DNA of 64,000 nucleotides from Acholeplasmataceae bacterium UBA6150. GTDB lineage: Bacteria; Bacillota_I; Bacilli_A; Acholeplasmatales; UBA5453. The stretch lies in NCBI GenBank assembly GCA_002423145.1, contig DIUU01000014.1:80716-144715 (forward strand), in the 5' to 3' direction. Below the pieces are notes generated by a model, which worked only from the letters and a program-made list of their open reading frames with translations, did not search any database and was not told the DNA's origin. A program made the translations under genes and the position numbers. Below are positions 26,266-34,917 of this stretch, piece after piece; position 1 is the first letter of the stretch; the number at the start of each line of letters is the position of its first letter.

Positions 26266-26370
26266 CTTCTCCCATCCAGACTATACTGTCGGTACTGGAA
26301 TTGCACCAGTTCAACCTAAAAAGGTTCGCGGACTTTACCGCCGATCAAGGAATTTCACCTTGCCCCGAAG
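26266..26370 (-). promoter_or_regulatory. FMN riboswitch (RFN element)
   Basis: Read on the minus strand it runs from CTTCGGGGCAAGGTG through AATTCC..GATCGGCGGTAAAGTCCGCGA, a variable hairpin, then CAATTCCAGTACCGACAGT and GTCTGGATGGGAGAAG. These are the conserved RFN blocks in order. It sits before ribU, so flavin import is repressed by FMN. Confidence 0.97.
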
Positions 26371-26414
26371 TATTAACTCAGCTACATTATAAAAAATTTA
26401 ACTAAAGATGTCAA

Positions 26415-27239
26415 TCATAATTCACTTGTAAGCGTTTCAATCAATAGCGCAATATCACTGAATTCTCTTTTGATCTCATCGATATAACTATAATCAATAG
26501 GCTTGAACATTTTTAGGTCAAATGTGTCGATTCCATTTTGGATCGCAATGTATAATTTATTACCGATAAAACCAAATTGGATGTTTTTGTATTGGTTTTT
26601 CAATTCCATCACTTTTTCCATAAAACGCGGTTTAATCAATTTGAATGTCATTACAGCATCTTTCCCAAATAAATCAAATACTTTATTGAACTGGACCCAT
26701 TCCATTTCCATCTTTTCAAAAGCTGTGAAACGATGAAATGCCATTTGGTTATTCACAATGTAAACCGGTGTGGGTAGTGTTTTATCAAATTCGATTTCAT
26801 AAAAACGGCCACGGAACACGGTAACCACAGTTGTCGATTTTCCATTACTTCTCACATCCTGAAGATGTAAATCAGCACAACGGAATCGACGATTAAGTAA
26901 TGTCCCTTCCATCAAGTCTTCACTGGCAAATCGATCTTCTTTTTTTAACACCAAGGTGCTATAAACTTCTTCTGGTAAAAAGCCCTTTTGAGGATGAAAT
27001 TGTGTTGTTGGATACATGTTTTCTATGGTTTTTTTAACGTATTCTAATTTGTATTCGATGGATAATTTTTTAAATTGATTGGACACGATCATCGTCATTA
27101 TTCCACCACCCAAAAAAAGGACTCCGCCTATCAATGGATTGGCAATGAATAATATAAACCCGATGGCTAATAGGACATAACCAAATACAATGAATCCTTC
27201 ATAATATTTTTTTTTGTGTTCAAAATGGTCATTATTCAT
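26415..27239 (-). CDS. DUF3137 family membrane protein, copy 1
   Basis: 274 residues. Two N-terminal membrane spans (about 14-32 and 36-55) followed by a soluble region containing EEVYSTLVLKKEDRFASEDL, then TVFRGRFYEIEF, the pattern of DUF3137 proteins, whose function is unknown. AAGGAGACCCC precedes the ATG. It follows its paralogue by 9 bases and the two align over their whole length (EDLMEGTLLNRRFRCADLHLQ against EDMLQGKIQNTRFRTADVKIQ). Confidence 0.8.
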   Translation of the reverse strand: MNNDHFEHKKKYYEGFIVFGYVLLAIGFILFIANPLIGGVLFLGGGIMTMIVSNQFKKLSIEYKLEYVKKTIENMYPTTQFHPQKGFLPEEVYSTLVLKKEDRFASEDLMEGTLLNRRFRCADLHLQDVRSNGKSTTVVTVFRGRFYEIEFDKTLPTPVYIVNNQMAFHRFTAFEKMEMEWVQFNKVFDLFGKDAVMTFKLIKPRFMEKVMELKNQYKNIQFGFIGNKLYIAIQNGIDTFDLKMFKPIDYSYIDEIKREFSDIALLIETLTSEL

Positions 27240-27248
27240 GGGGTCTCC

Positions 27249-28067
27249 TTAATTTTTCATTGCTGTAGTTAAATCCATAATTTCTTGAATTTCTTTTTCA
27301 ATGGATTCAACAAAATGCTGATCAATTTTTTTGTGAATGTAAAACTCAAAACTGTTTCTACCTTCGATCGCAACCACCATTGTTTTGTTAAAAAAAGCAA
27401 ATGCTACTGAACCATATTTTTTACGAAGACTCAAAATGGTCTCCATGGCTTTTGGTTTTAGTAGTTTAAATGCAGCCTCTGGATTATTTGAGTAGACATC
27501 CACTTCATTGTTAAAATCGATGTACTCAAAATCGATTCTAGGTAATCCCAATTTAAGTCCAAATTTTTCTGCACCATTATTAACAATATACACGGCAGAA
27601 TTAACCAAAAAGGGTAATTCAATTTCATAATATTTCCCACTGAATCTTGTAATGATTTGTCGACCATTTTTGGATAGTCTTTCAAATTGAATCTTGACAT
27701 CCGCTGTTCTAAAACGGGTGTTTTGAATTTTGCCTTGCAACATATCTTCACTTTTGAAAATATCACCACATTCAATTAACTTTGAACCATAAACATCGCC
27801 GGGTTCAAATCCTTTGTTCATATCATATTTAATGGTTGAATATTTCGATTCAATGGCTGTCTTTAGGTGTTCACGCTTAAATCCATATGCAATTTTATCA
27901 TAGGCTTCTTGTGTGTAAAAATATACACCAAAACAAGCAACAATCAATAAGATGACCCAAAATTGTTGAAAGAAAAATCCGACACAAGATAAAAGAGCGA
28001 TGCCCATCGCGATTCGACGAATAATTTGAAATAATTTTTGTTTGATAACGAATTGTTCTAATGTCAT
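27249..28067 (-). CDS. DUF3137 family membrane protein, copy 2
   Basis: 272 residues when started at the ATG at 28067, which has AAAGGA eight bases upstream; the ATG at 28076 overlaps that site. Same architecture as its downstream paralogue: two N-terminal membrane spans and a soluble domain with GDVYGSKLIECGDIFKSEDM and TRFSGKYYEIELP. Tandem duplication followed by divergence is evident. Function unknown. Confidence 0.8.
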   Translation of the reverse strand: MTLEQFVIKQKLFQIIRRIAMGIALLSCVGFFFQQFWVILLIVACFGVYFYTQEAYDKIAYGFKREHLKTAIESKYSTIKYDMNKGFEPGDVYGSKLIECGDIFKSEDMLQGKIQNTRFRTADVKIQFERLSKNGRQIITRFSGKYYEIELPFLVNSAVYIVNNGAEKFGLKLGLPRIDFEYIDFNNEVDVYSNNPEAAFKLLKPKAMETILSLRKKYGSVAFAFFNKTMVVAIEGRNSFEFYIHKKIDQHFVESIEKEIQEIMDLTTAMKN

Positions 28068-28277
28068 AAAAATCATCCTTTACGAACCAAATTATAACAT
28101 AGCTCATTTAGTATATAAATAGTTTATTCAAATAATTTTTAAACCTATCTATGAACCTATTTGTGCAATGAGTCACCTGAGGTATTATGATTTTCATAAA
28201 TCGGTAAACACTTTCAATTTTTATTTTACAGTGGTCTAGAGTATAATAACATTGATAAAAAAGAAATGAGGCATATC

Positions 28278-29813
28278 ATGAGTACTAAAAAATTTGTAGG
28301 ATTAATTATCTTAGACGGGCAAGGTTTGGCCCCAGCAAGTGATTCCAACTCCGTTTGGCTTGCGAAGAAACCGAATTTAGATCACATCCTTGCAACATAC
28401 CCCAACAGCAAACTTCAAGCATCTGAAGAAGCCGTTGGATTACCTGAAGGTCAAATGGGCAACAGTGAAGTTGGTCATTTAAACTTAGGTGCAGGTCGTG
28501 TCGTGTATCAATCGTTAACCCGTGTCAATGTCGCGATTAAAGATGGTTCCTTTTTCCAAAACCAAGCTTTTATAGATGCGATTGCACACACCAAAAAACA
28601 CAACTCAAAGTTACACATTTTTGGTTTAGCTGGTGATGGCGGTGTTCACTCATCCACCAAACACATCATCGCTTTACTCGAACTAGCTAAAACCCATGGT
28701 GTAGAACACAAAACTTATTACCATGCATTCCTAGATGGTAGAGATACCCCACAAACATCTGGATTGGCCTATGTCAAAGAATTGATTGAAGCAGGTGCAA
28801 GAATCGCTACTGTCCATGGCCGTTATTATGCGATGGACCGTGACAATAACTGGGACCGTCTACAAAAATCAATCGACACGATGACAATTGGTAAAGCGGA
28901 AGAAAAAGATTGTCCAATTTGTGGCATTGAAGAATCCTATGCCAATGGTGTTACCGATGAGTTTGTCATTCCGTTCCTTGTCAATCGAAAAGGTTTAATT
29001 GAAGACAATGACGCGATTATTTTCGCTAACTTCCGTCCGGATCGTGCTATTCGCATTGCTACTGCATTCTCTAATCCTTCCGAAGTATCTAAATACTACT
29101 CAGAAGGTAAAGCTACCTTTGATGCAAGTCACATTCCTAACAATATTTTCTTTGTATCGATGATGCATTATGCTTATACCGTTAAAGGTCCGATTGCCTT
29201 TGAATTGAATGATTTGAAGAACAGTTATGGACAAGTCATTGCAGATGCTGGATTAAATCAAATTAGAGCTGCTGAAACAGAAAAATATGCGCATGTAACA
29301 TTCTTCTTTGATGGTGGTGCAGATTATGAACTTAAAGGTGCAACCCGCATTTTAGTCCCTTCTCCGAAAGTACCAACCTACGACTTGAAACCTGAAATGA
29401 GCGCTTATGAACTCACCGATAAAGTGGTTGAAGCCTTATTAACCAATCAATACGATACGATGGTTTTAAACTTTGCTAACCCTGATATGGTTGGTCATAC
29501 CGGTTCCATTGAAGCAACTACCAAAGCCGTTGAAGCTGTCGATGAATGCTTAGGAAAAGTATTAAAAGCAATCGACCACATTGGTGGGATTGCAATCGTC
29601 CTTGCTGACCATGGTAACGCTGAAAAAATGCGCGATGAATTTGGTAAACCGCATACAGCCCATACGACCAATTTAGTGCCAGTTGTCGTGACAAAACAAG
29701 GATTAAATCTTCGTGATGGTGGTGCGTTATGTGATATCGCTCCAACCATGCTTGATTTACTCGGTGTTGAAAAACCAGCCGAAATGACTGGTCAATCGTT
29801 AATAATCAAATAA
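28278..29813 (+). CDS. gpmI: 2,3-bisphosphoglycerate-independent phosphoglycerate mutase
   Basis: Interconverts 3- and 2-phosphoglycerate. The alkaline phosphatase-type core shows GQMGNSEVGHLNLGAGR (nucleophile serine near residue 62), HAFLDGRDTPQTSG, NFRPDRAIRI, and metal ligands NPDMVGHTG and ADHGNAEKM. The length of 511 residues is normal. The ATG at 28278 follows GAGGCATATC; 28266 lacks a site. It is the first gene of a plus-strand run. Confidence 0.97.
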   Translation: MSTKKFVGLIILDGQGLAPASDSNSVWLAKKPNLDHILATYPNSKLQASEEAVGLPEGQMGNSEVGHLNLGAGRVVYQSLTRVNVAIKDGSFFQNQAFIDAIAHTKKHNSKLHIFGLAGDGGVHSSTKHIIALLELAKTHGVEHKTYYHAFLDGRDTPQTSGLAYVKELIEAGARIATVHGRYYAMDRDNNWDRLQKSIDTMTIGKAEEKDCPICGIEESYANGVTDEFVIPFLVNRKGLIEDNDAIIFANFRPDRAIRIATAFSNPSEVSKYYSEGKATFDASHIPNNIFFVSMMHYAYTVKGPIAFELNDLKNSYGQVIADAGLNQIRAAETEKYAHVTFFFDGGADYELKGATRILVPSPKVPTYDLKPEMSAYELTDKVVEALLTNQYDTMVLNFANPDMVGHTGSIEATTKAVEAVDECLGKVLKAIDHIGGIAIVLADHGNAEKMRDEFGKPHTAHTTNLVPVVVTKQGLNLRDGGALCDIAPTMLDLLGVEKPAEMTGQSLIIK

Positions 29814-29814
29814 A

Positions 29815-29836
29815 GAGATGGTTCGCCATCTTTTTT
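29815..29836 (+). terminator. Terminator after gpmI
   Basis: AGATGG / CCATCT arms with a UUCG tetraloop (29816-29831), followed by six T. Confidence 0.85.
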
Positions 29837-29935
29837 GATGGATTCTATGTGTAAACGCTTTCTTCTTTTTCGCTTAACAATGTTAAATGACAATTGACCA
29901 TGCTATAATGGAGTATGGTAAAGTGAGGATACTAT

Positions 29936-32020
29936 ATGTCAAAACTACTAAAACTACGCGATGCGTTAGTGAACAATAAACCAAACTATCCACTCAATTA
30001 TGCAATACCTGAAATGTTTAATTTGTTTGGACACGAATCGATATCGGTTTTAAACAACGGGGAACACTTGGTGAATCCCTATGATTTTTTGGTTGATTTA
30101 ATCGACCAAGTCTTACTTAAACACTATGAATCCAATGAAGTGGCTTCATTATCCCAATTAAAAGGGACTAAAGTGGCTAAAAAGAAAATGGGTGGGGATT
30201 GGATTTTAAAATCCACTGTCTATTCTATGATGATTCGAACTTCAACCACATGGGACCACGATCGTAATGGTTATGTGGATGAAAACAATATCTATCACTT
30301 AAAAGAAACGGGTACTTTTCTAAAGACCCTCGCATTACTACCATTATTAGATAAAATGGGTGTCGATGCCATCTATTTACTCCCGATTTCTAAATTCTCA
30401 TTAAAGAATAAAAAAGGTGAGTTAGGTTCACCTTATGGCGTTTCAAACTTCTTTGAATTAGATGGTAGTTTATCCGATCCAATGGTTGGAAATACCTTAT
30501 CACTAGATGAACAATTCCAAGCGTTGGTTGAAGCTGCACACACCTTGGGTATGCGTGTGATGATCGATATCATCCCAAGAACCAATGCTACCGAAAGTGA
30601 CCTCATCATTGATCATCCTGAGTGGTTCTATTGGATTAAATCGGCTGATTTAGCGATTTATAATCCACCTTATGTGGATGAAATCAATGACCGTACTGTT
30701 TCCCCTACCATGAAATTCATGCCTACAGTATACAGAAGCAAAAAAGTCATTGAACACATCCGTCGTTTTCAATTCGATCCTAAAACCCAAAATAAAGAGT
30801 TATGGACCAAATTAAAAAAGGAATATGCTAAAAAAGGCGGTTCAATATTGGAATTGGTAGATAAACATTTCGGCTTAACCATCGCCCCTGCATTCTCCGA
30901 TCATATCAACGACATTCAACCCCCTTGGACCGATGTTACCTTCTTCAGAATGTATTTAGACCACCCTATGGATACTGCTAAATACCTAGAAGATAAAAAC
31001 GTGCCACCCTATATTTTATTTGATACCATCAAATCTAATTTGTACCCAGGACATAAACCCAATAAAGAATTATGGGATACCCTATCAAACATCATTCCAC
31101 ATTATCAAAAAACGTATGGTATTGATGGTGCAAGAATCGATATGGGCCATGCATTACCTAAAGAACTCGTCAATCAAATCATCAAAACTGCCCGTGAAAT
31201 CGACCCTGATTTCGCATTCATCGCTGAAGAACTCAATGTCGATAACGCGAAATTTGCTAGAGGTTTAGGCTATAACATGATCATTGGTAATGGTTTCTCG
31301 ATGCAACCGCATATTTGGGAAGGTAAACTCCATCACTTCTATTACAAGAGTGTTGATTTGGATTGTGCTGTGTTTGCGTGTGGTGAAACACACGATACCC
31401 CAAGATTGGCAGCCCGTGATGGGGGTCAAAACCTCTCTAAATTCTTAACTGTCATGAATATGTTTATGCCAAATGGTGTACCGTTCATCAACTCTGGTCA
31501 AGAAGTCTATGAACGTCAACCAATGAATACAGGTATTGATCCTAGACCAAATGAACTATTCATGTTACCATCCGAAGACCCTTTCTATATGAAGTTGGCA
31601 TTATTCGACAAATTCGCTCTGCATTATTTAAATCATATGCATAACGACATTCCAGATAATTTAGCGCGTATTAAACCGATTCGAAAGAAATACCTCAATG
31701 TCATTACTGACAAGAAAAACTATTTACCGATTGGCTTCCTAGAAGGCTACAATCCTGTTGGTTTCGCTTACGAAGCAAAAGATGAAGTATTACTCATTGT
31801 GGGCAATGCGAACCCGTTTGACGCTCAACATGTGAAGATTGACTTAAAACCCATCCGCAAACGTTTTGACCTCAATCAAAATGAAGGCCGAATACTGTAT
31901 GCAATGCATGAATCCGGATCCAGAATGTTCTATGAGTTTGATGAAAATCAAAACCCATACTTCTTCATGGGTGCTGGTGAAGTTAAAATTCTTGTTTTAC
32001 AAAAAAACACATCAAAATAG
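29936..32020 (+). CDS. Intracellular GH13-family alpha-glucan-active enzyme
   Basis: 694 residues without signal peptide. An alpha-amylase-type barrel is indicated by LDKMGVDAIYLLPIS and GMRVMIDIIP, the nucleophile region GIDGARIDMGHALP (Asp near 402), acid/base FAFIAEELN (Glu near 431) and CGETHDTPR (Asp near 487). The C-terminal part has a beta domain. The long N-terminal ~150 residues and the MGH after the nucleophile do not match the common amylase, GlgB or TreS patterns I know; GlgE-like or another GH13 subfamily is possible. Likely acts on internal oligosaccharides. Confidence 0.82.
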   Translation: MSKLLKLRDALVNNKPNYPLNYAIPEMFNLFGHESISVLNNGEHLVNPYDFLVDLIDQVLLKHYESNEVASLSQLKGTKVAKKKMGGDWILKSTVYSMMIRTSTTWDHDRNGYVDENNIYHLKETGTFLKTLALLPLLDKMGVDAIYLLPISKFSLKNKKGELGSPYGVSNFFELDGSLSDPMVGNTLSLDEQFQALVEAAHTLGMRVMIDIIPRTNATESDLIIDHPEWFYWIKSADLAIYNPPYVDEINDRTVSPTMKFMPTVYRSKKVIEHIRRFQFDPKTQNKELWTKLKKEYAKKGGSILELVDKHFGLTIAPAFSDHINDIQPPWTDVTFFRMYLDHPMDTAKYLEDKNVPPYILFDTIKSNLYPGHKPNKELWDTLSNIIPHYQKTYGIDGARIDMGHALPKELVNQIIKTAREIDPDFAFIAEELNVDNAKFARGLGYNMIIGNGFSMQPHIWEGKLHHFYYKSVDLDCAVFACGETHDTPRLAARDGGQNLSKFLTVMNMFMPNGVPFINSGQEVYERQPMNTGIDPRPNELFMLPSEDPFYMKLALFDKFALHYLNHMHNDIPDNLARIKPIRKKYLNVITDKKNYLPIGFLEGYNPVGFAYEAKDEVLLIVGNANPFDAQHVKIDLKPIRKRFDLNQNEGRILYAMHESGSRMFYEFDENQNPYFFMGAGEVKILVLQKNTSK

Positions 32021-32045
32021 CCCGAAAAGGGCTATTTTTTTTATT
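32016..32045 (+). terminator. Terminator after the GH13 gene
   Basis: AATAGCCC / GGGCTATT arms with loop GAAAA, then eight or more T, starting within the stop codon region. Confidence 0.88.
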
Positions 32046-32100
32046 TTTCTCTGCATTTTTAATATTTTTGTAATTTTTATTCAAATCGACTTCCAATCAT

Positions 32101-32129
32101 TTGATAATCATAAAAACTCGATGTATAAT
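32101..32129 (+). promoter_or_regulatory. Promoter of the lemA-TPM pair
   Basis: TTGATA (32101-32106), a 17-base spacer and perfect TATAAT (32124-32129), about 36 bases before the lemA start. Confidence 0.82.
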
Positions 32130-32165
32130 GAATGAAAATTTGTTATCACTCAGGAGGGATAATTT

Positions 32166-32756
32166 ATGAATTCAAAGGGTTTGGTTTTAGGATTTGCAGG
32201 CATCATCAGTTTACTCATGATCATCACTGGAATCACATTGATGGTAGGTTATAATCGCTTGGTTGAATTGGATGAATCCATCAATGGTAAAATGGCCCAA
32301 GTCGATAATCGTTTACAAGAAAGAAAAGATAAAATCGATCAATTGGTTGACGTCGTTGAAGCCTATACCACCGTTGAACAATCGATATTCACTATGATAA
32401 CAGACGCACGTGCGGCGTACGCAGCTGCGAAAATCATTGGCGATCCAGATGCTATGGCCGAAGCAGACGCTTTAGAAATACAAGCAATCAATGCTTTATT
32501 GGCTGTCATTGAAGATAACCCTGAAATCAAGTCCGATGCAGTATATATCAGTTTGATGATTGAAATCAGTTCTATGGAATCTGCATTGAGTACAGCACGT
32601 TTGAGATACAATGAATCTGTAGAAACCTATAATCGTTCAGCAAGACAGTTCCCAAGAATTTTGTTTGTCAGAATGTTTGATTTTGATTCCAGCAAAACCT
32701 ATTGGAAAATCAATGATGGTGCTGGTGAAGTGCCTGACATCAATTTTGGTGATTAA
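32166..32756 (+). CDS. lemA: LemA family membrane protein
   Basis: One N-terminal membrane span (about 8-28) followed by a helical LemA domain: NRLVELDESINGKMAQVDNR, then LQERKDKIDQLVDVV and a C-terminal YNESVETYNRSARQFPRILF. Length 196 residues is typical. LemA proteins are anchored outside or inside the membrane and their role is unclear, but they often stand beside TPM-domain proteins, as here. CAGGAGGGATAATTT precedes the ATG. Confidence 0.93.
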   Translation: MNSKGLVLGFAGIISLLMIITGITLMVGYNRLVELDESINGKMAQVDNRLQERKDKIDQLVDVVEAYTTVEQSIFTMITDARAAYAAAKIIGDPDAMAEADALEIQAINALLAVIEDNPEIKSDAVYISLMIEISSMESALSTARLRYNESVETYNRSARQFPRILFVRMFDFDSSKTYWKINDGAGEVPDINFGD

Positions 32757-32758
32757 GG

Positions 32759-33538
32759 ATGAAACGCCTTTGGAAATGGCTATTCATCACAGCTTTCAGT
32801 TTGGTTCTCATTTCCTGTAAGCAAAACAAATACCCAGATCCAACGTTTAGATATTATGTAAATGACTACGCAGAGTCACTGATGCAGTACACAGAAAGAC
32901 TCATCACAGCTCAAAACCGCTATTTGTATGAAGAATATGGTGATATTCAGATTGTTTATGCAACTTTTTTGGTCAAAGATGCTAGTGATGTCTCAAAATA
33001 TGACCGTGTAGAAATATTTGAGCAATGGGCTCCAGGAAATAAAGATACCGATATGGGTTTTCTAGTAATCCTATTTGTCACAGAATACGTTGAAGATGGT
33101 ATCACATATCAAGATATACTTGAAGTTCAGATGGAACCTGGGCTTGGATTAGAAGAATATTTAACAGCAACCGAGATGAATATCATGCGTAATGACTATT
33201 TACTAGCAAATATCCATTATGGCATCATCGATATGAAGTTAATGCAATTTCAATATGAATTACTAAACTTATTATATTTTGAGGTTTATGGGGAAGAACC
33301 ACTCCCTTATGATATGGATGAATTTTTTGATGATTTGATGGACGCGCCATACATTCACGAGAATACGGGAACGACAGACATCATTGGATTTATCTTATCG
33401 TTATTATCACTCAACGGATTGGATATAGGATCTGGTTGGGGTATCGCACTCGTCGTTGTATTGCTTGGTTTTGGTGGTGGATTCACATTCATCAAAGTCC
33501 GTGGTGGTGGCGGTGGTAGTGGTGGTAGGGGTATCTAA
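32759..33538 (+). CDS. TPM-domain lipoprotein with glycine-rich tail
   Basis: Signal peptide with lipobox LVLISC (Cys20), then a TPM domain (VNDYAESLMQYTERLI ... GDIQIVYATF ... KDTDMGFLVILFV), a membrane span near residues 226-245, and a glycine/serine-rich end GGGGGSGGRGI. This is the YgcG/TPM_phosphatase layout, though the classical tail is longer. The start overlaps the lemA end region by using GGTGATTAAGG as ribosome-binding site, so the two are co-translated. Confidence 0.88.
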   Translation: MKRLWKWLFITAFSLVLISCKQNKYPDPTFRYYVNDYAESLMQYTERLITAQNRYLYEEYGDIQIVYATFLVKDASDVSKYDRVEIFEQWAPGNKDTDMGFLVILFVTEYVEDGITYQDILEVQMEPGLGLEEYLTATEMNIMRNDYLLANIHYGIIDMKLMQFQYELLNLLYFEVYGEEPLPYDMDEFFDDLMDAPYIHENTGTTDIIGFILSLLSLNGLDIGSGWGIALVVVLLGFGGGFTFIKVRGGGGGSGGRGI

Positions 33539-33544
33539 AGAAAT

Positions 33545-33574
33545 AAGAGTCGTTATAAATAACGGCTCTTTTTT
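33545..33574 (+). terminator. Terminator after the TPM gene
   Basis: AAGAGTCGTT / AACGGCTCTT arms (one G-T pair), six-base loop, followed by T4-5. Confidence 0.85.
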
Positions 33575-33691
33575 GATGGAAAAATATCACATTTTAAATC
33601 TGCATAAAAAATACATATTTGAGTTTAAAATTATGTTTATTTTTTGTATTTTAATTTTTACATACTATGTATGTAGATAAATTATATAAAT

Positions 33692-34507
33692 TTAGCTATG
33701 AAAAACACCTAGTAGACGAATTTTCATCGTATTAGATAGACGTGCTAAGATGTTTTCAATGAACGCAATCTGAGACTCAAGACATTCCAATTCAATGAAG
33801 AAATGGTAGGTACCAATCTCCCTTTTAGTCGGACGTGACATGATTGAAATCAGATTGATTCCTGCGCTGGAAAAAGCTTCAATGATCGATAATAATAGTC
33901 CTGGTCGATCGATGGTTGGTGTGAAAACCATCGCCATTTTATAATTCTCAAACCCCTCGTGAATCGTCTTGTCGCTTTGAATAACAAAAAAACGGGTTTC
34001 GTTTTGAGTTTCATCGGTGACATCTTCGATTTCAAAGGGTGCCATCCCTGGGTGATATATATGGTTTGGTATGATGGTTGCACTCTTAGGATCATTTAAA
34101 TAGGATTCATAGGACTGTGTGTTGCTGTCGGTGATGACCAACGGTTTGTCATCCATACTTGAGAGAAATCTTGAACATTGATTCTTGGTGGCATACTGTA
34201 CATAGAGTGTTTCAATCTCATTTAATGTGCAGTGACTGATACATGAAAATGAAACATGAAGTCTCAATTCGGATGAAATCCACAAATTCGGATAGTCTAA
34301 CATGTAGTCTAGGTGCTGTTGAACGTACCCCTCAAGCGTGTTTTCAATCGGTATGATACCAATGGTGTCTTTGGATATGGCTTGAAAAACATCGCCTATT
34401 CGCTTTTGATAGACCAGTTCACAAGCGATATTTAAATGCTGTTGATACGCTTTGGCCGCAACCTCAGAATAGGTATTTTTCGGCCCCAATATAGCAATCT
34501 TTTTCAT
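33692..34507 (-). CDS. pheA: Prephenate dehydratase
   Basis: Converts prephenate to phenylpyruvate in phenylalanine synthesis. The PDT domain shows GPKNTYSEVAAKAY, IPIENTLEGYVQQHLDYML and the catalytic TRF in TQNETRFFVI (around residue 172); the C-terminal ACT domain shows LLSIIEAFSSAGINLISIMSRP, where the usual ESRP is MSRP. The 271-residue length equals a stand-alone PDT with its regulatory domain. It is monocistronic with its own promoter; no other aromatic gene is in the window. Confidence 0.93.
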   Translation of the reverse strand: MKKIAILGPKNTYSEVAAKAYQQHLNIACELVYQKRIGDVFQAISKDTIGIIPIENTLEGYVQQHLDYMLDYPNLWISSELRLHVSFSCISHCTLNEIETLYVQYATKNQCSRFLSSMDDKPLVITDSNTQSYESYLNDPKSATIIPNHIYHPGMAPFEIEDVTDETQNETRFFVIQSDKTIHEGFENYKMAMVFTPTIDRPGLLLSIIEAFSSAGINLISIMSRPTKREIGTYHFFIELECLESQIAFIENILARLSNTMKIRLLGVFHS

Positions 34508-34532
34508 ACATTACCTCTAAATTTTAAGTTTT

Positions 34533-34561
34533 ATTATACGCCCCTCTGTATGGTTTGTAAA
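34533..34561 (-). promoter_or_regulatory. Promoter of pheA
   Basis: On the minus strand TTTACA (34556-34561), 17-base spacer, TATAAT (34533-34538), about 26 bases before the start codon. Confidence 0.78.
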
Positions 34562-34581
34562 TATGAAAAAGAAATACAAGC

Positions 34582-34917
34582 CTATTCAGCCTGTATTTCA
34601 TGAATATTTAGAATGTCTTGAATCGAAATCCTTTGTTTGGTATCCATCATCACTATGTGATGTATGGTGTCGATTTTTAAAATTGTCCCTTCGGTATAAC
34701 GTATGTGTCCATCGTTAAAGTATTCAAACAGAATCCGTGTGTCATTATTTAAAGCTGCTTGAAGTGCCAAATCCAGTTCTTCGAGACGATCATCGAGTAA
34801 TACGGGTTTATCCATACGCGTCAACCTGTTTCTAAGCTCTGTGAACATATCGTTAAACCCAGCCAAGCCATCGAATGGTGACCATTTGATGATTCCCCGG
34901 TCAACATATTTATTCAT
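34582..34917 (-). CDS. YolD-like protein
   Basis: 111-residue protein with the YolD-family start VDRGIIKWSPFDGLAGFNDM and a small beta domain (EGTILKIDTIHHIVMMD). YolD proteins travel with Y-family polymerases (YqjW/UvrX) in Bacillus and phages and are thought to modulate them. The ATG at 34917 lies behind TTGGAGGTCATC and overlaps the polymerase stop by 8 bases, so it is translationally coupled. Confidence 0.88.
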   Translation of the reverse strand: MNKYVDRGIIKWSPFDGLAGFNDMFTELRNRLTRMDKPVLLDDRLEELDLALQAALNNDTRILFEYFNDGHIRYTEGTILKIDTIHHIVMMDTKQRISIQDILNIHEIQAE

